From Armatimonadota bacterium (GTDB taxonomy: Bacteria; Armatimonadota; Fimbriimonadia; Fimbriimonadales; Fimbriimonadaceae), in the NCBI GenBank assembly GCA_020438215.1, contig JAGQUX010000006.1:1-64000 (forward strand): DNA of 64,000 nt. Reading direction: 5' to 3'. Shown piece after piece: positions 35,604 through 43,076 of this stretch (the first letter of the stretch is position 1; each line of letters begins with the position of its first letter). A model generated the notes under the pieces. The model did no database searches, had not been told where the DNA came from, and was given only the letters and a program-made list of their open reading frames with translations. Both the position numbers and the translations under genes were made by a program.

Positions 35604-36754
35604 AGCGCATCAATAGCAACCCGCTCAAAGCGAGCACATATCTTCTCCGAAATGCAGGCAAGACCCTCCCACTGACCGGGGTCATTGTCCTTGCGGTTCT
35701 GCTGATCGCCGGCATCGTGAGCATGATCAACTCGATCCCACTTTCGATCAAGGTGATCTATTCGTATTCGCGGCACTATTTGGGGCTCACCCCCCGCGGT
35801 GATGCCGAAATGACCGCCGAACTTGAAAAAGTCGTCACCGATGAAAGCCCCGTCCCCGTCGATCGCGTGATGCGTTTGCGCGGCACATACATCGAGGTCA
35901 AAAGTATTGTTGGCAACTGGCCGTTCGTGGTCGTCTTCCTTAAACCAGGGGATGTTGAATACTACATTGAGCGAATGGGGGGCGGCCCTCTCCAAGGTCG
36001 ATTGCCAGAGCAGGGCAAACCAGAAATCATCATCTCCGAGCCGTTAGCAAGGAACCTTGGATACAAGCTCGGCAGCGTTGTTCTCGGACCAGATAACACC
36101 GATGCTTACTCCCCGCAAGAGGTCAAAGTCGTCGGGATCGTTGATTGCCCGGAATGGTTCGCCGTTTCGACATTCGATTACCACATGATGAACCACTTCC
36201 CCCCGATCGACTCCATCTTGGTTTTTGCCGGAAACGCAAAGGATCAAAAGGAGCTCGATGGATGGGCGGAGGAGCGGTTCAAGGGAATGCGCGCGCAGAT
36301 TTTCACATACCGCCAACTGGAAGAACAGGCGGACACGATGTTCAGCATTCTCTACAAAATCCTCAATGTCGTCATCGGAACGCTGGTCGTTGTTATCACG
36401 ATGATGATGGGGATGCTCATCAACATTTATCTCTCCCAGCGGATTCAAGAATTCGGTCTTCTCCAAGCTTTGGGCTACACAAGAGCCACTATTCTCAAAC
36501 GTGTGCTTTCCGAAACAGCCCTTGTAGTGATTGGAGGATGGGTGCTGGGTGTCAGCGTGGCGTACGGGCTCCTCAATCTCGTGAAGGTGACACTGATGGA
36601 TCCACGCGCCTTTGCCCTCAACACGTTTGATAAGACCGCCTTCCTCTACACCATCCCGGTTCCGATCACAATTTTCATCGTCGCGGGGCTGACGGTCATT
36701 GCCCGGTTCAAGAAATTTGATCCCGTCGGTGTGGTGGAAAGGAGGCTCGTATGA
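35600..36754 (+). CDS. ABC transporter permease, FtsX/MacB-like
   Basis: A 384-residue membrane protein. An N-terminal helix (about 25-48) is followed by an extracytoplasmic domain of about 200 residues, then three helices with the FtsX-family block and a final ARFKKFDPVGVVERRL. The TTG at 35600 overlaps the previous stop as TTGA and has GGGAG upstream; a GTG 12 bases earlier is possible. It pairs with the ATPase that overlaps it, forming a MacB/Lol-type mechanotransmission or export system. Confidence 0.88.
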   Translation: MKRINSNPLKASTYLLRNAGKTLPLTGVIVLAVLLIAGIVSMINSIPLSIKVIYSYSRHYLGLTPRGDAEMTAELEKVVTDESPVPVDRVMRLRGTYIEVKSIVGNWPFVVVFLKPGDVEYYIERMGGGPLQGRLPEQGKPEIIISEPLARNLGYKLGSVVLGPDNTDAYSPQEVKVVGIVDCPEWFAVSTFDYHMMNHFPPIDSILVFAGNAKDQKELDGWAEERFKGMRAQIFTYRQLEEQADTMFSILYKILNVVIGTLVVVITMMMGMLINIYLSQRIQEFGLLQALGYTRATILKRVLSETALVVIGGWVLGVSVAYGLLNLVKVTLMDPRAFALNTFDKTAFLYTIPVPITIFIVAGLTVIARFKKFDPVGVVERRLV

Positions 36755-37398
36755 TTGAGCTATGCAGTGCCTCGCTCGTTTACGATGACCACGGACGTCC
36801 GGTCTACGCTTGCCGCGAGATTGATATCAATGTCCAACCAGGCGAATTCCTGGGGATTCTCGGGCCAAGTGGAAGCGGAAAATCTTCGCTTCTCTATTTG
36901 ATGAGTGGACTGAAAATCCCCACCGAGGGCCGCATCGAATATGAGGGCAGCGATCTTTCCAAGATGAGTGATGCCGAGCGCGCGAATATCCGGCTGAAGG
37001 AATTTGGATTTGTCTTCCAGCATCCCTTCCTCGTTGGCTACCTCACTGCTTTTGAGAACATCTTGCTCGCTTTCCCACACGAAGACAAGCGTGAGGAAGC
37101 CACCCACCTCCTTGAGCAACTCGGCCTGCAAGAACACGGGCATCGCCTGCCCCATGAACTGAGCGGGGGGCAAAGACAACGTGTCTGCGTTGCAAGAGCC
37201 TTGCTGGGAAGCCCACGCTACCTCTTCGCCGATGAACCCACCGCTGCACTGGACCACACCAACGGCCTTGCCGTGATGAACGCAATGAACACAAATCGTG
37301 GTTCTGGAGGCTTGATCGTCGTCACTCACGATCCCGCGATGCTCGAAGGGGCAGATCGCATCATTCGCATCACTGACGGTCAGATCGAAAACGAGTAG
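36751..37398 (+). CDS. ABC transporter ATP-binding protein (LolD/MacB type)
   Basis: A 215-residue ATPase partner of the upstream permease. Walker A is GPSGSGKSS, the signature LSGGQRQRVCVARA, Walker B YLFADEPTAALD, and the switch His in VTHD. It starts as ATGA within the permease stop. A terminator follows. Confidence 0.93.
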   Translation: MIELCSASLVYDDHGRPVYACREIDINVQPGEFLGILGPSGSGKSSLLYLMSGLKIPTEGRIEYEGSDLSKMSDAERANIRLKEFGFVFQHPFLVGYLTAFENILLAFPHEDKREEATHLLEQLGLQEHGHRLPHELSGGQRQRVCVARALLGSPRYLFADEPTAALDHTNGLAVMNAMNTNRGSGGLIVVTHDPAMLEGADRIIRITDGQIENE

Positions 37399-37410
37399 AT
37401 GCCTAATAAA

Positions 37411-37442
37411 ATTCGGATAGTCCTTACGAATTAGGACTTTTC
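37411..37442 (+). terminator. Probable intrinsic terminator after ABC operon
   Basis: AGTCCT (37419-37424) pairs with AGGACT (37433-37438), followed by TTTTCC. A second small palindrome, TCCGACTTCGGA, follows directly. Confidence 0.6.
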
Positions 37443-37475
37443 CGACTTCGGAACACTTTTTGCCTTGTGGAAATC

Positions 37476-37481
37476 TATAAT
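37476..37481 (+). promoter_or_regulatory. Promoter -10 (TATAAT) for the speD leader
   Basis: A consensus TATAAT. No consensus -35 is found 17 bases upstream. If used, the transcript would begin near 37488, at the base of the first leader hairpin. Confidence 0.5.
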
Positions 37482-37487
37482 TGCTGT

Positions 37488-37708
37488 GTGCGTTAGCAAT
37501 CGGAGTTCCGAAAGCTGGCGCCGAAAGCGAAACACCGTTCTTCCGTATACAAACCCGGAGGAAAATGGGGGGTGGGTCAGGTGCGTTGACGTACGACGGT
37601 CCCTTCTCTCATCGGCTTGTGGAAATGAGCTGCGGGGCATTCGTGTCGTCGTTCGGTCGGGTCTGATTCACCAGATCCTTTCAACGTTTTTAGGAACAGA
37701 TACAAAGA
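37488..37708 (+). ncRNA. Candidate structured leader RNA upstream of speD
   Basis: About 220 bases that look like structured RNA rather than spacer. Hairpin 1 is GCGTTAGC (37490-37497) with GCTGGCGC (37514-37521). It encloses an AA/AA internal loop and a TCGG/CCGA stem. Hairpin 2 pairs TTCTTCCG (37538-37545) with CGGAGGAA (37556-37563) and would hide the ribosome site of a short ORF at 37565. Hairpin 3 is CTCAT/ATGAG (37608-37629). CTTGTGGAAAT occurs twice, at 37464 and 37616. It matches no riboswitch class I know. Confidence 0.4.
37565..37666 (+). CDS. Possible 33-residue leader peptide
   Basis: ATG at 37565 follows a near-ideal GGAGGA site (four-base spacing), which is itself paired in a hairpin. 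The predicted peptide starts MGGGSGALTYDG and ends SFGRV; it has no known motif. It stops 43 bases before the first in-frame TTG and about 150 before the ATG assigned to speD. Coding status is uncertain; it could be a regulatory upstream ORF. Confidence 0.35.
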   Translation: MGGGSGALTYDGPFSHRLVEMSCGAFVSSFGRV

Positions 37709-37819
37709 TTGGCAAACGTACAAATCTCTATTCATCGCAATTCGCAGTCTGGGCAATCCCCAAAACTCTCTTTTTGGCAACGACTCAAACTCGCATTCTC
37801 TCCCAACCCTACTCTACCG

Positions 37820-38326
37820 ATGCAGATGGCTTCCATCGCTCCTCCGGCAATTGATAACGATGCGGGTTGGCAACTCATCCACAGTGATGACATCCAAAAG
37901 TTTGAAGATTGGCTTGCGAAAGACCCCGAAGGGCTTCCCCGCCTCAAGGGCGAAGAGCCATCCCTCGGCTCCCACATCCTGATTGAGCTCTTTGGTTGTA
38001 ATCAAGAGTCGCTGGAGCAAGAAAAAACCGTTGGCACGGCAATGCGCGATGCCGCGATTGCTTCTGAGGCAACCGTTGTCACCGACTCGTTCCACGAATT
38101 CAAGCCTTACGGCGTTTCTGGCGCGGTGATTATTCAAGAATCGCACTACACCATCCACACATGGCCCGAGCACGGCTATGCAGCGGTGGATCTGTTCTAT
38201 TGCGGCGGCACGATCTATGTTGAACGTGCGATCGAAATCCTGAAGCAGCGCTTCGAAGCAGATCGGATGAAGTTCTTGGTCGTTCGACGCGGCTTGCAAT
38301 CCGAAGTCGAGAGCAATTCTCGATAA
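37820..38326 (+). CDS. speD: S-adenosylmethionine decarboxylase proenzyme
   Basis: Makes decarboxylated SAM, the aminopropyl donor for spermidine. The bacterial-type core starts at GSHILIELFGC and contains VIIQESHYTIHTWPEHGY; cleavage at ES would give the pyruvoyl group from Ser108. From ATG 37820 the protein is 168 residues, with about 48 residues ahead of the core that typical SpeD proteins lack. A TTG at 37709 would add 37 more. The N-terminus is therefore uncertain. SpeE is encoded 0.7 kb downstream. Confidence 0.9.
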   Translation: MQMASIAPPAIDNDAGWQLIHSDDIQKFEDWLAKDPEGLPRLKGEEPSLGSHILIELFGCNQESLEQEKTVGTAMRDAAIASEATVVTDSFHEFKPYGVSGAVIIQESHYTIHTWPEHGYAAVDLFYCGGTIYVERAIEILKQRFEADRMKFLVVRRGLQSEVESNSR

Positions 38327-38332
38327 GCCCTC

Positions 38333-38369
38333 AAATCCATCTACCTATCAAAGGAAGATGGATTTTTTG
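38333..38369 (+). terminator. Rho-independent terminator after speD
   Basis: AATCCATCT pairs with AGATGGATT (38356-38364), followed by a run of T. It separates speD from the toxin-antitoxin genes. Confidence 0.85.
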
Positions 38370-38423
38370 TTCTTGCATTTATAAAGTCATACTATTCACT
38401 GCTAATTTCATATTGAATTGTCG

Positions 38424-38429
38424 TATAAT
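38424..38429 (+). promoter_or_regulatory. -10 TATAAT, leaderless arrangement for antitoxin
   Basis: Perfect TATAAT ending six bases before the GTG at 38436; no ribosome site is present. The surrounding region is very AT-rich. Confidence 0.65.
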
Positions 38430-38435
38430 CAGATT

Positions 38436-38717
38436 GTGATCAAAGCGCAGAGTATCGATTCGCTCACCAACTTCCAGAAAAACACTAGGCAGTTTGTTGA
38501 TCTTCTTGAGAAAACTAAGGAGCCGCTCGTATTGACTGTAAATGGCAAGGCCAAACTCGTGGTTCAGGATGCCGAGTCGTACCAGAAAATGCTTGATCAA
38601 ATCGAGCGAGCACGACTGATCGAAGCCGTCCAAGAGGGCATTAGACAGGCAGAGGCGGGACAGACGCGACCTGCTGAAGATGTGATTCGTGAATTGAAAG
38701 CCAAATATGGTTTATAA
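38436..38717 (+). CDS. Type II antitoxin, Phd/YefM-like
   Basis: A 93-residue DNA-binding antitoxin. The N-terminal half, SIDSLTNFQKNTRQFVDLLEKTKEPLVLTVNGKAKLVVQDAESY, shows the Phd/YefM fold with its strand VLTVNGKAKLVV. The C-terminal half is helical and would neutralise the toxin. Start GTG at 38436 is set by the promoter spacing. It overlaps the toxin ORF by 11 bases, typical of such pairs. Confidence 0.85.
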   Translation: MIKAQSIDSLTNFQKNTRQFVDLLEKTKEPLVLTVNGKAKLVVQDAESYQKMLDQIERARLIEAVQEGIRQAEAGQTRPAEDVIRELKAKYGL

Positions 38718-39027
38718 AGTCATCATCACTGATTTAGCCTCGGCAGATCTAGAAGATCACTTTCATATCATCAGTTCAGATTCGGAAAGTCACGCAAAGA
38801 ATTGGCTCAGTGAAGCGCTGGAGAAAATTGCTTCACTAAGCGAATACCCTCTCCGAAACATGATTTCGCCCGAAAGTTCTGAGGTTGGAGCTGAACTGCG
38901 TGATCTTCTCCACTATTCCCACCGGATTTTCTATCAAGTTGACGACGTTGCAGGAACCGTGACAGTAGTTCGCGTCTGGCATTCTGCTCGGAGAAATCTC
39001 GCTGAGAAAGATATCAAGTCGGAGTGA
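38707..39027 (+). CDS. Type II toxin, ParE/RelE superfamily
   Basis: A 106-residue small toxin. YKVIITDLASADLEDHFHII opens the ParE/RelE fold, and RIFYQVDDVAGTVTVVRVWHSAR is the conserved C-terminal strand block. ParE members poison gyrase, RelE members cut mRNA; the His in VWHSAR does not decide it. Overlaps the antitoxin and ends just before speE. Confidence 0.85.
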   Translation: MVYKVIITDLASADLEDHFHIISSDSESHAKNWLSEALEKIASLSEYPLRNMISPESSEVGAELRDLLHYSHRIFYQVDDVAGTVTVVRVWHSARRNLAEKDIKSE

Positions 39028-39065
39028 CTGTCACTCCGGCTCGGTATTCTCCCTCCCGACCAAAA

Positions 39066-40007
39066 ATGAGTCAGTCGCTTTTCTCTCAGTCAACCGGCAT
39101 GTTCATTGCCGAAACTCACACCGATGCGGTGACCTGGTTCTTCTCCGTTGATAAGTTCCTGGTTGAAGGCAAAACCCAGTTTCAGCAGTACCAAATCGTG
39201 GATATGCCGACCTTCGGCAAAACGCTGTTCCTCGACTACAAAATCCAGTCGAGCCTGCTGGATGAGCACGTTTATCACGAATCAATGGTTCACCCAGCGA
39301 TGGTGACCCACCCGAACCCCAAAAAAGTCTTGGTGTGCGGTGGTGGAGAAGGGAGCACGCTTTGGCATGCGCTTCAGCACAACACCGTGGAATCGGCAAC
39401 GATGGTCGACCTGGATGAAGAGTTGATCGACATGGTCAAAATCCACATGCCGGAATGGCACCGTGGCGCGTTTGAAGACCCGCGCACAACCCTTGTCCAC
39501 CAAGATGCTCGTAAGTGGGTGGAAGATCATGCTGGGCACGGCTACGACGTCATCTTGAGCGATCTTCCCGGCCCGATCGAAGGTGGCCCAGCCCTCTACC
39601 TCTATACGAAAGAGTATTTCGAGCACATTGCCAACGCCCTCAGCGATGACGGAGTATTTGTTCTGCAATCCGGTGCTTGCAACGAGACTTATCCATACTG
39701 CTTTGCCGCTGTTCATGAAACTCTGGAAAGCTTGAAGGAGGAATTCCCATATGTTCGTGGATACTACGGCTTGGTGACAACCTTCCAGATGCCGTGGGGC
39801 TTCATTATCGCTTCCAAAAAGCATGACCCGATGGATTTGACCCCAGAACAGCTGCAAGAGCGACTCGGTGGGCGCGGAATCAAACCGCGATACACTACTC
39901 CTCGGTTCATGCCAAGCATGTTTGTTTTGCCGGAATACATGTACGACGCGATCAAAGCACACGGCCGAATCCTCACGGATGCAGAGCCATTCCTGTGGGA
40001 AGCCTAA
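39066..40007 (+). CDS. speE: Spermidine synthase-family aminopropyltransferase
   Basis: Transfers an aminopropyl group from decarboxylated SAM to a polyamine or agmatine; 313 residues. The beta-hairpin N-terminal domain is followed by VLVCGGGEGSTLWHAL (SAM site), MVDLDEELIDM and LSDLPGPIEGGPALYLY. The last motif resembles Thermus-type and thermospermine-like synthases more than E. coli SpeE. So the acceptor could be other than putrescine. ATG at 39066 has no ribosome site; TATTCT lies 16 bases upstream. Confidence 0.88.
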   Translation: MSQSLFSQSTGMFIAETHTDAVTWFFSVDKFLVEGKTQFQQYQIVDMPTFGKTLFLDYKIQSSLLDEHVYHESMVHPAMVTHPNPKKVLVCGGGEGSTLWHALQHNTVESATMVDLDEELIDMVKIHMPEWHRGAFEDPRTTLVHQDARKWVEDHAGHGYDVILSDLPGPIEGGPALYLYTKEYFEHIANALSDDGVFVLQSGACNETYPYCFAAVHETLESLKEEFPYVRGYYGLVTTFQMPWGFIIASKKHDPMDLTPEQLQERLGGRGIKPRYTTPRFMPSMFVLPEYMYDAIKAHGRILTDAEPFLWEA

Positions 40008-40080
40008 GCGTGATGATCCAAAGTCAGGGAACCGAGAATAAATTGGGCGGTACAATCCCGCTCACTAACGGATTGGAACA

Positions 40081-40392
40081 ATGAAGTTTCGAAGATTGTA
40101 TTGGGTCACCGAACAGATTGATGCCGATGGCAAATCAACTCTCGGCGGCGTATTCACCAGCATTTACGACCTCACCCACAAGGGTTTGAAGTGGAACGAT
40201 TCCGTCAATGGCAAGGGCTTCCGATTGAGCCTCGTCAAACTCGACTGCGAATCCGGACCGCTTGGAACTTGGAACGGCCCCGACTTCTCTGGTTTGGAAG
40301 AAGATCTTGAGCCATTCATCGCCAGCACTGAATTTGATCGACCATCAGTCGAGCAACTCGGGCGCGACGTCCGAAACTTCGCAAGCTCCTGA
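40081..40392 (+). CDS. Hypothetical protein
   Basis: Unrecognised, 103 residues, small and soluble. No signal peptide, membrane helix or known motif. A TACAAT element lies 24 bases before the ATG, and GGA precedes the start. It is closed by a strong terminator, so it is probably a real monocistronic gene. Confidence 0.6.
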   Translation: MKFRRLYWVTEQIDADGKSTLGGVFTSIYDLTHKGLKWNDSVNGKGFRLSLVKLDCESGPLGTWNGPDFSGLEEDLEPFIASTEFDRPSVEQLGRDVRNFASS

Positions 40393-40410
40393 TTCCATTG
40401 AGTTGAGCGA

Positions 40411-40448
40411 AAAAGAGGCGGGTTGGAATTCCAACCCGCCTCTTTTTT
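40411..40448. terminator. Bidirectional intrinsic terminator
   Basis: A perfect 28-base palindrome at 40415-40442 (arm GAGGCGGGTTGG) is flanked by an A-run and a T-run. It serves both the plus-strand gene ending at 40392 and the minus-strand gene ending at 40467. Confidence 0.93.
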
Positions 40449-40466
40449 ATTTGAGTCTCACCAGAC

Positions 40467-41540
40467 TTACTTGAGTGTTTCTTTGAGTTGCTTGACGTAA
40501 TCTTCCCAGGTTCCTTTCATGTTCGGATCTTGGATTTCGATTTTCGCTTCCGCAATCTTCTTTGCAATATCTTGGGTGATTTCCTTACCTTCCGCACCGC
40601 GGGTCACGCCAAGTTCGCGCTTGATCAAAATGCGATCTTCTGCGGTTGGCTCATTCTTTTTCTCAGCAGTCTTGCTGTGAACGTAGAACTTTGCGAAAGC
40701 AGTTTGCCCTTGAATTGTGATTTGCACCCATCCGGTTGGCTTGTTGACATCGGTCGCTTCAATGGTTTTGGGCAGGTCAGCGCTAAATCCAGCCAACTGT
40801 GCTGTTGGGATCGGCTGAGCCGCGAGTTTCCCGTTGTTCTTCTTCAAATTCGGGTCATCGCTCATCGCAAGGGCAACGTCTTTGAAGTTCTTACCAGTTG
40901 CGAGTTCGCTGTCAACTTCGCCTTTCTTCGCTTCAGTACCAACCAGAATCCAAGAAAGGTCAACCTTCGCCGGATCGGTGAATCGAGCCGGATTCGCTTC
41001 GATGTAATTGTCAACATCCTTGTCGGAGATAGTCACACCTTTCGTGATAAGGTTGTTGCGTGCGAGTTCAAAGGAGATATTTTCTTTGATTGCCCGCATC
41101 GACATATTCCGTCCGATTTGCAATTCCTTGACATAGCTCGACTTTCGCTTGGTCTGCAGAGCAATTTCTGCTTCAACATCTTTTTCAGAAGGAAGTACGC
41201 CCTGATCTTTCGCCATTTGGAAAACGACTTTCCGTGTGATCAGGTCGCGCATGGCTTGAAAGCCGAGGGTTCCTTGCTGTCCAGCAACGTTGACGTTTGC
41301 AGCAGCACCATTTGCCAGCATTTGCAACGTCATTTGCGCTTGGTCATTGGGCATACCGGAGAGGGTGACCTGAACGCTTGGCTTGGATTTCAGCTGGTCG
41401 AGGAGTTCTTCGCTGGTGATCTTGTCACCGTTTACGGTTGCAATGGCCGATCCGCCCGCGCTACCGCCTTTTCCGCAGCCGACGAGTCCAACCGTCAGGA
41501 CAAGTGCGGACATCAGCAAAATTTGATTCTTAGAAGTCAT
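40467..41540 (-). CDS. PrsA/SurA-like lipoprotein foldase
   Basis: A 357-residue lipoprotein: signal sequence with lipobox LVGC, mature Cys near residue 22. The mature part starts with a SurA N-terminal-type helical region (TVNGDKITSEELLDQL). A PpiC-like core follows (DPNLKKNNGKLAAQPI), but the usual catalytic pattern is weak. Probably a periplasmic chaperone. ATG at 41540 is assigned from the lipoprotein signal. Confidence 0.75.
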   Translation of the reverse strand: MTSKNQILLMSALVLTVGLVGCGKGGSAGGSAIATVNGDKITSEELLDQLKSKPSVQVTLSGMPNDQAQMTLQMLANGAAANVNVAGQQGTLGFQAMRDLITRKVVFQMAKDQGVLPSEKDVEAEIALQTKRKSSYVKELQIGRNMSMRAIKENISFELARNNLITKGVTISDKDVDNYIEANPARFTDPAKVDLSWILVGTEAKKGEVDSELATGKNFKDVALAMSDDPNLKKNNGKLAAQPIPTAQLAGFSADLPKTIEATDVNKPTGWVQITIQGQTAFAKFYVHSKTAEKKNEPTAEDRILIKRELGVTRGAEGKEITQDIAKKIAEAKIEIQDPNMKGTWEDYVKQLKETLK

Positions 41541-41607
41541 GGTGTGGCTCTTTGAGAGGTTGTTGAGACAGCTTGGTTGCTTCCTGCAAGCGCAAGTCTG
41601 CCAATAG

Positions 41608-41640
41608 TTCAACACACTTCCTTCAAAAAGTGTGCCACAA
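41608..41640 (-). terminator. Possible terminator after WhiG-cluster
   Basis: CACACTT (41613-41619) pairs with AAGTGTG (41628-41634), just past the stop of the gene at 41645; no clean T-run follows. Confidence 0.35.
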
Positions 41641-41644
41641 AGGG

Positions 41645-41881
41645 CTATGCGGAGATGTCTAGGCCCGGTCTTTCGCCGTTCTGGGGAGCTTTCGGCTTTT
41701 TCTTATCTGCTTCATGAAGGTCTATCACCTCTTCATGGAGTTCGAGAGTGTCTTCATCATGATGGGCGTCAGCATCCTCCCGTCGCGGCTGTTCTTTCTT
41801 CTTTCCGCGGTCTGGATGATCAAACCTCGTCGTGATCTTCTGAGGTTGATTGATTGGGGGAATGCGATCGATGTCGCCCAT
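41645..41881 (-). CDS. Small charged hypothetical protein
   Basis: A 78-residue protein rich in His, Asp, Glu and Lys, with no hydrophobic core or known motif. It starts six bases after the WhiG/FliA-type sigma gene stop, with AGAAG before the ATG, so it is in the same operon. Possibly an intrinsically disordered regulator such as an anti-sigma factor (FlgM-like size and charge), but similarity to FlgM is not evident. Confidence 0.5.
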   Translation of the reverse strand: MGDIDRIPPINQPQKITTRFDHPDRGKKKEQPRREDADAHHDEDTLELHEEVIDLHEADKKKPKAPQNGERPGLDISA

Positions 41882-41887
41882 CTTCTT

Positions 41888-42673
41888 TTATGCCACGTGT
41901 GGCACTCCTTCATCCCTCAAAAAATTTCTGAGGCGGCCCATTGCTTGAGTGTGAAGCTGATAAACCCGGCTTTCACTGACACCCAGCACTTTGCCAATTT
42001 CTTTGAATGTCAAACCTTCGAAATAGTAAAGCGCAATGACCAATCGCTCGCGTTCGGGAAGCTTATCTACCCCGGAAGCCAGCACGCGTCGAAGTTCTTT
42101 CCCTTCGACTTCGCCATCGGGATCAGCGTCTTCATCCACAATCATTTCAACGAAATGGATGTGGTCATCCCCATCCGCAGATCCTCCACCGACGATGTCA
42201 TCAAGCGAATAGACGTTGGTTTTCCCAATGCGCTGTTGAAGATCAGAAACTTCTTGTTCGCTATATCCCAGATAGTCGCTCAGTTCGCGGACAGAAGGGA
42301 CATAACCCAGCTCCGGTTCAAGCGCTTTTACTGCGCGATCCAGTGCCTTGAGTTTTTCGCGGATGCTACGCGGAACCCAATCTTCATCGCGGAGCATTTC
42401 CAAAATTGCTCCTCGGATGAGAGCGATTGCGTAGGTTTCAAATTTGACGTCGCGGGTCGGGTCGTATTGATCCACGGATTTGATCAAACCAATGACACCA
42501 GCACTGACAAGATCATCGCGATCCATTCCATTCGGAACTGAAGTGACCAAGCGGCCAGCCGTAATCTTGACCAGATAACTGTAGTGGTTGATCAGTTCCA
42601 TGCGCGCTTCGGGCGCTTTGTAAACCTTGTAATCAATCCAAGTCCGTTGTAGCTGTTCGGGCGATAAGGGCAT
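41888..42673 (-). CDS. FliA/WhiG-family sigma factor
   Basis: A 261-residue sigma-28 type protein. Region 2: GMDRDDLVSAGVIGLIKSVDQYD and VKFETYAIALIRGAILEMLRDEDWVPRSIR, the last being a sigma-28 family hallmark. Region 3 has PSVRELSDYLGYSEQEV, and region 4 GLTFKEIGKVLGVSESRVYQL. Such factors drive flagellar/chemotaxis genes in many bacteria (FliA) or development (WhiG). The chemotaxis operon is at the window's far end, so motility control is plausible. The small gene 41645-41881 is downstream. Confidence 0.92.
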   Translation of the reverse strand: MPLSPEQLQRTWIDYKVYKAPEARMELINHYSYLVKITAGRLVTSVPNGMDRDDLVSAGVIGLIKSVDQYDPTRDVKFETYAIALIRGAILEMLRDEDWVPRSIREKLKALDRAVKALEPELGYVPSVRELSDYLGYSEQEVSDLQQRIGKTNVYSLDDIVGGGSADGDDHIHFVEMIVDEDADPDGEVEGKELRRVLASGVDKLPERERLVIALYYFEGLTFKEIGKVLGVSESRVYQLHTQAMGRLRNFLRDEGVPHVA

Positions 42674-42691
42674 ATGATAGACGCTCCCAGT

Positions 42692-42964
42692 TTATGCTGC
42701 CTCTGCACTTTCCTCGGTTTCCGGCGCGACTTCGCCCTCTGTCGTTTCTTCTTCCGAAACCTGTTCTGCTGCCAGTACTAGACTGATATCAAGCACCTCC
42801 GGTTCCGGCTTCTTACCAAAAATGCTTTCCCAGAAAGCACCGGCAAGATGTCCGACAAAAAACGCAATCCCCGCTCGAATCACCGTCGTTTGAGCGTCAA
42901 TCCCACTCAAAATACAGGCGGCCAGAGCCGCGAACGAAAGCAATGCCGCTAGAAAACGTGACAT
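42692..42964 (-). CDS. Small membrane protein with acidic tail
   Basis: Unrecognised, 90 residues. Two hydrophobic helices (about 3-20 and 28-46) are followed by a Glu-rich tail. AGGAGG lies seven bases before the ATG at 42964. It is 18 bases upstream of the sigma factor gene and probably co-transcribed; role unknown. Confidence 0.6.
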   Translation of the reverse strand: MSRFLAALLSFAALAACILSGIDAQTTVIRAGIAFFVGHLAGAFWESIFGKKPEPEVLDISLVLAAEQVSEEETTEGEVAPETEESAEAA

Positions 42965-43076
42965 TTCCACCCTCCTAATTTCGACATTTCTTCGTTCACA
43001 TTCTGAATACTGGCAAATTTATGGACGTTCCTCACCCCAAACTTGGAGCAAATCTCTCACTTTTCTGGCTGAAACC

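Noticed and set aside
37465-37854. 129-codon plus-strand frame crossing the speD leader
   Set aside because: It has no ribosome site, runs into speD in another frame and shows no recognisable protein sequence; the leader's hairpins explain the region better.
40488-41555. Plus-strand frame of 355 codons opposite the lipoprotein foldase
   Set aside because: The minus-strand protein has a lipobox and chaperone-type sequence; the plus frame shows Cys/Phe-rich shadow composition.
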